A stretch of 52,530 nt of DNA from Phycisphaerales bacterium. GTDB taxonomy: Bacteria; Planctomycetota; Phycisphaerae; Phycisphaerales; UBA1924. Made by a program: the position numbers and the translations under genes. Positions 51,831 to 52,530 of this stretch are shown here, in pieces. The notes below the pieces were generated by a model. That model did not search any database. It saw only the letters and a program-made list of their open reading frames with translations, and had not been told where the DNA came from. How positions within the stretch are numbered: position 1 is the first letter of the stretch; each line of letters opens with the position of its first letter. Where the stretch lies: positions 1 to 52,530 of the forward strand of contig JAGQOH010000017.1 in assembly GCA_020427635.1 (NCBI GenBank), given 5' to 3'.

Positions 51831-52530
51831 CTAGTCCTCGTCTTCCTCGTCGTCGTCCTCTGCGTCGAGGTCGTCATGGCCTGCAGGCTTTTCGCCCCAG
51901 AACCAGTGATCAGCGCTCAGCCGCCCGGGTCCCATCAGCAGCAAGGCAAAGCAACAGGCCATGCTCAGCAATTGCAAGAGGAACGGGGCCCATGCTGTCG
52001 TCGCGAGCATGGGATCCTCAAGGTGCGGATTCGGAAACAGGCCCAACAGTGAGCCTGGGGCGCCAAGTGACGGCCCGAGTTGTGTCAGCCACATCGCCCC
52101 GCCCAGGATGCACGTGCCCAGGAGTGCAAACATACGGGCCATCGCGCCGAGCACGAGCGCACTGCCGCCGATCAATTCAACCCATGACACCGTGAGCGCC
52201 ATGTACTTCAGCAGCGGGCCGTTGGTCGCGACGCGCTCGGGGACCAGCCGTCGACCCTGCGCATTTACTTGCCCTTCGTGCAGTACGAGTGCAATGCCTT
52301 GCCAGCGCTTCACTTCGACGGGCTCGGGGAAATCCCCGGCGGCGTATGCCCTCGCTTGCGTTGGCGCCGATGCTTGTTGAGCTGGCGCCGTTGGCTTGGC
52401 CGGCGTTTGGGCGGCGACGCGCACCAGGGCAAATCCGGCCTGAGGAGTAGTCTCAACACGTTCGGGTTCCGACTTCGGGGGCGCGGCGTGATCCCCGGGC
52501 GGCGTAGTCGATGGCGGGGCGGTGGCGGGA
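51831..52530 (-). CDS. DoxX-family membrane protein (partial, start outside window)
   Basis: The frame is open to the window edge, so the true start may lie beyond it; a GTG at 52424 is the last internal option. The upstream part is Pro/Ala/Thr-rich. Membrane helices include MALTVSWVELIGGSALVLGA, MFALLGTCILGGAMWL and FLLQLLSMACCFALLLMG. GPGRLSADHWFWG is the DoxX C-terminal signature. The tail is acidic (DDLDAEDDDEEDED). It lies 29 bases upstream of the VWA gene on the same strand and is probably in the same operon. Confidence 0.78.
   Translation of the reverse strand, partial: PATAPPSTTPPGDHAAPPKSEPERVETTPQAGFALVRVAAQTPAKPTAPAQQASAPTQARAYAAGDFPEPVEVKRWQGIALVLHEGQVNAQGRRLVPERVATNGPLLKYMALTVSWVELIGGSALVLGAMARMFALLGTCILGGAMWLTQLGPSLGAPGSLLGLFPNPHLEDPMLATTAWAPFLLQLLSMACCFALLLMGPGRLSADHWFWGEKPAGHDDLDAEDDDEEDED

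Overview
This GC-rich window looks like a chromosomal segment of a planctomycete, probably of the Phycisphaerae. I infer this from the gene families, since no rRNA is present: secreted fibre proteins with a YQGRL-type N-terminus, a single-repeat dockerin tail, small membrane proteins with a CPVCGYELRG zinc ribbon, a type II KS/chain-length-factor-like pair, and an RNase E/G with long Arg/Asp-rich tails. Most of the window is core genome. I saw no tRNA, rRNA, CRISPR array, transposase, integrase or prophage genes.

Layout. 1-2061 (-): N-terminal 687 codons of dnaE, cut by the window edge. 2062-2798: a gene-free, strongly structured region holding four tandem stem-loop units, each preceded by an anti-Shine-Dalgarno-like CTCTCTTCCTC(C) tract. 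2799-8189 (+): three tandem paralogous secreted fibre proteins. 8186-10103 (-): class IV aminotransferase and ROK kinase. 10175-14026 (+): acyltransferase, ruvA, a mannose-1-phosphate guanylyltransferase and a cysteine desulfurase. 14016-17814 (-): radA, then an Mla-type ATPase and MCE protein. 17964-18446 (+): small exported protein with a terminator. 18534-20294 (-): an isolated nuoG. 20464-21543 (+): retropepsin-like exported protein with a dockerin tail. 21911-24326 (+): hisS, whose leader carries a fifth copy of the stem-loop element, and two small membrane proteins.

24332-31597 (-) runs rne, dxr, rseP and an alpha/beta hydrolase in one transcriptional direction. ptsI (-) follows, then rho (+). 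holA, a lipoprotein, a UPF0316-type membrane protein and gmk form a minus-strand group at 35246-38887. 39117-46598 (+) holds an EF-G-like GTPase, a KS-beta-like protein, a GxxExxY protein, a canonical KS, a membrane protein and a TsaC/tyrosine-phosphatase fusion. 46600-52530 (-) is a tightly coupled cluster: DoxX-like protein, VWA protein, ExbB, ExbD, ExbD and a large helical exported protein.

The two most unusual signals are as follows. (1) The family of five structured RNA elements (four in tandem at 2418-2711, one just before hisS) resembles in architecture the tandem anti-SD sRNAs of alphaproteobacteria. (2) The ExbB/ExbD/ExbD operon has a partner protein with a TonB-like N-terminal membrane anchor (S-x3-H) and a proline-rich linker, but it ends in a von Willebrand A domain instead of a TonB C-terminal domain. 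Other oddities are a KS-beta with Glu at the active-site position, an RNase E/G without its Zn-link cysteines, a Rho without its RNP1 aromatic residues, and a retropepsin motif in a dockerin-tailed protein.
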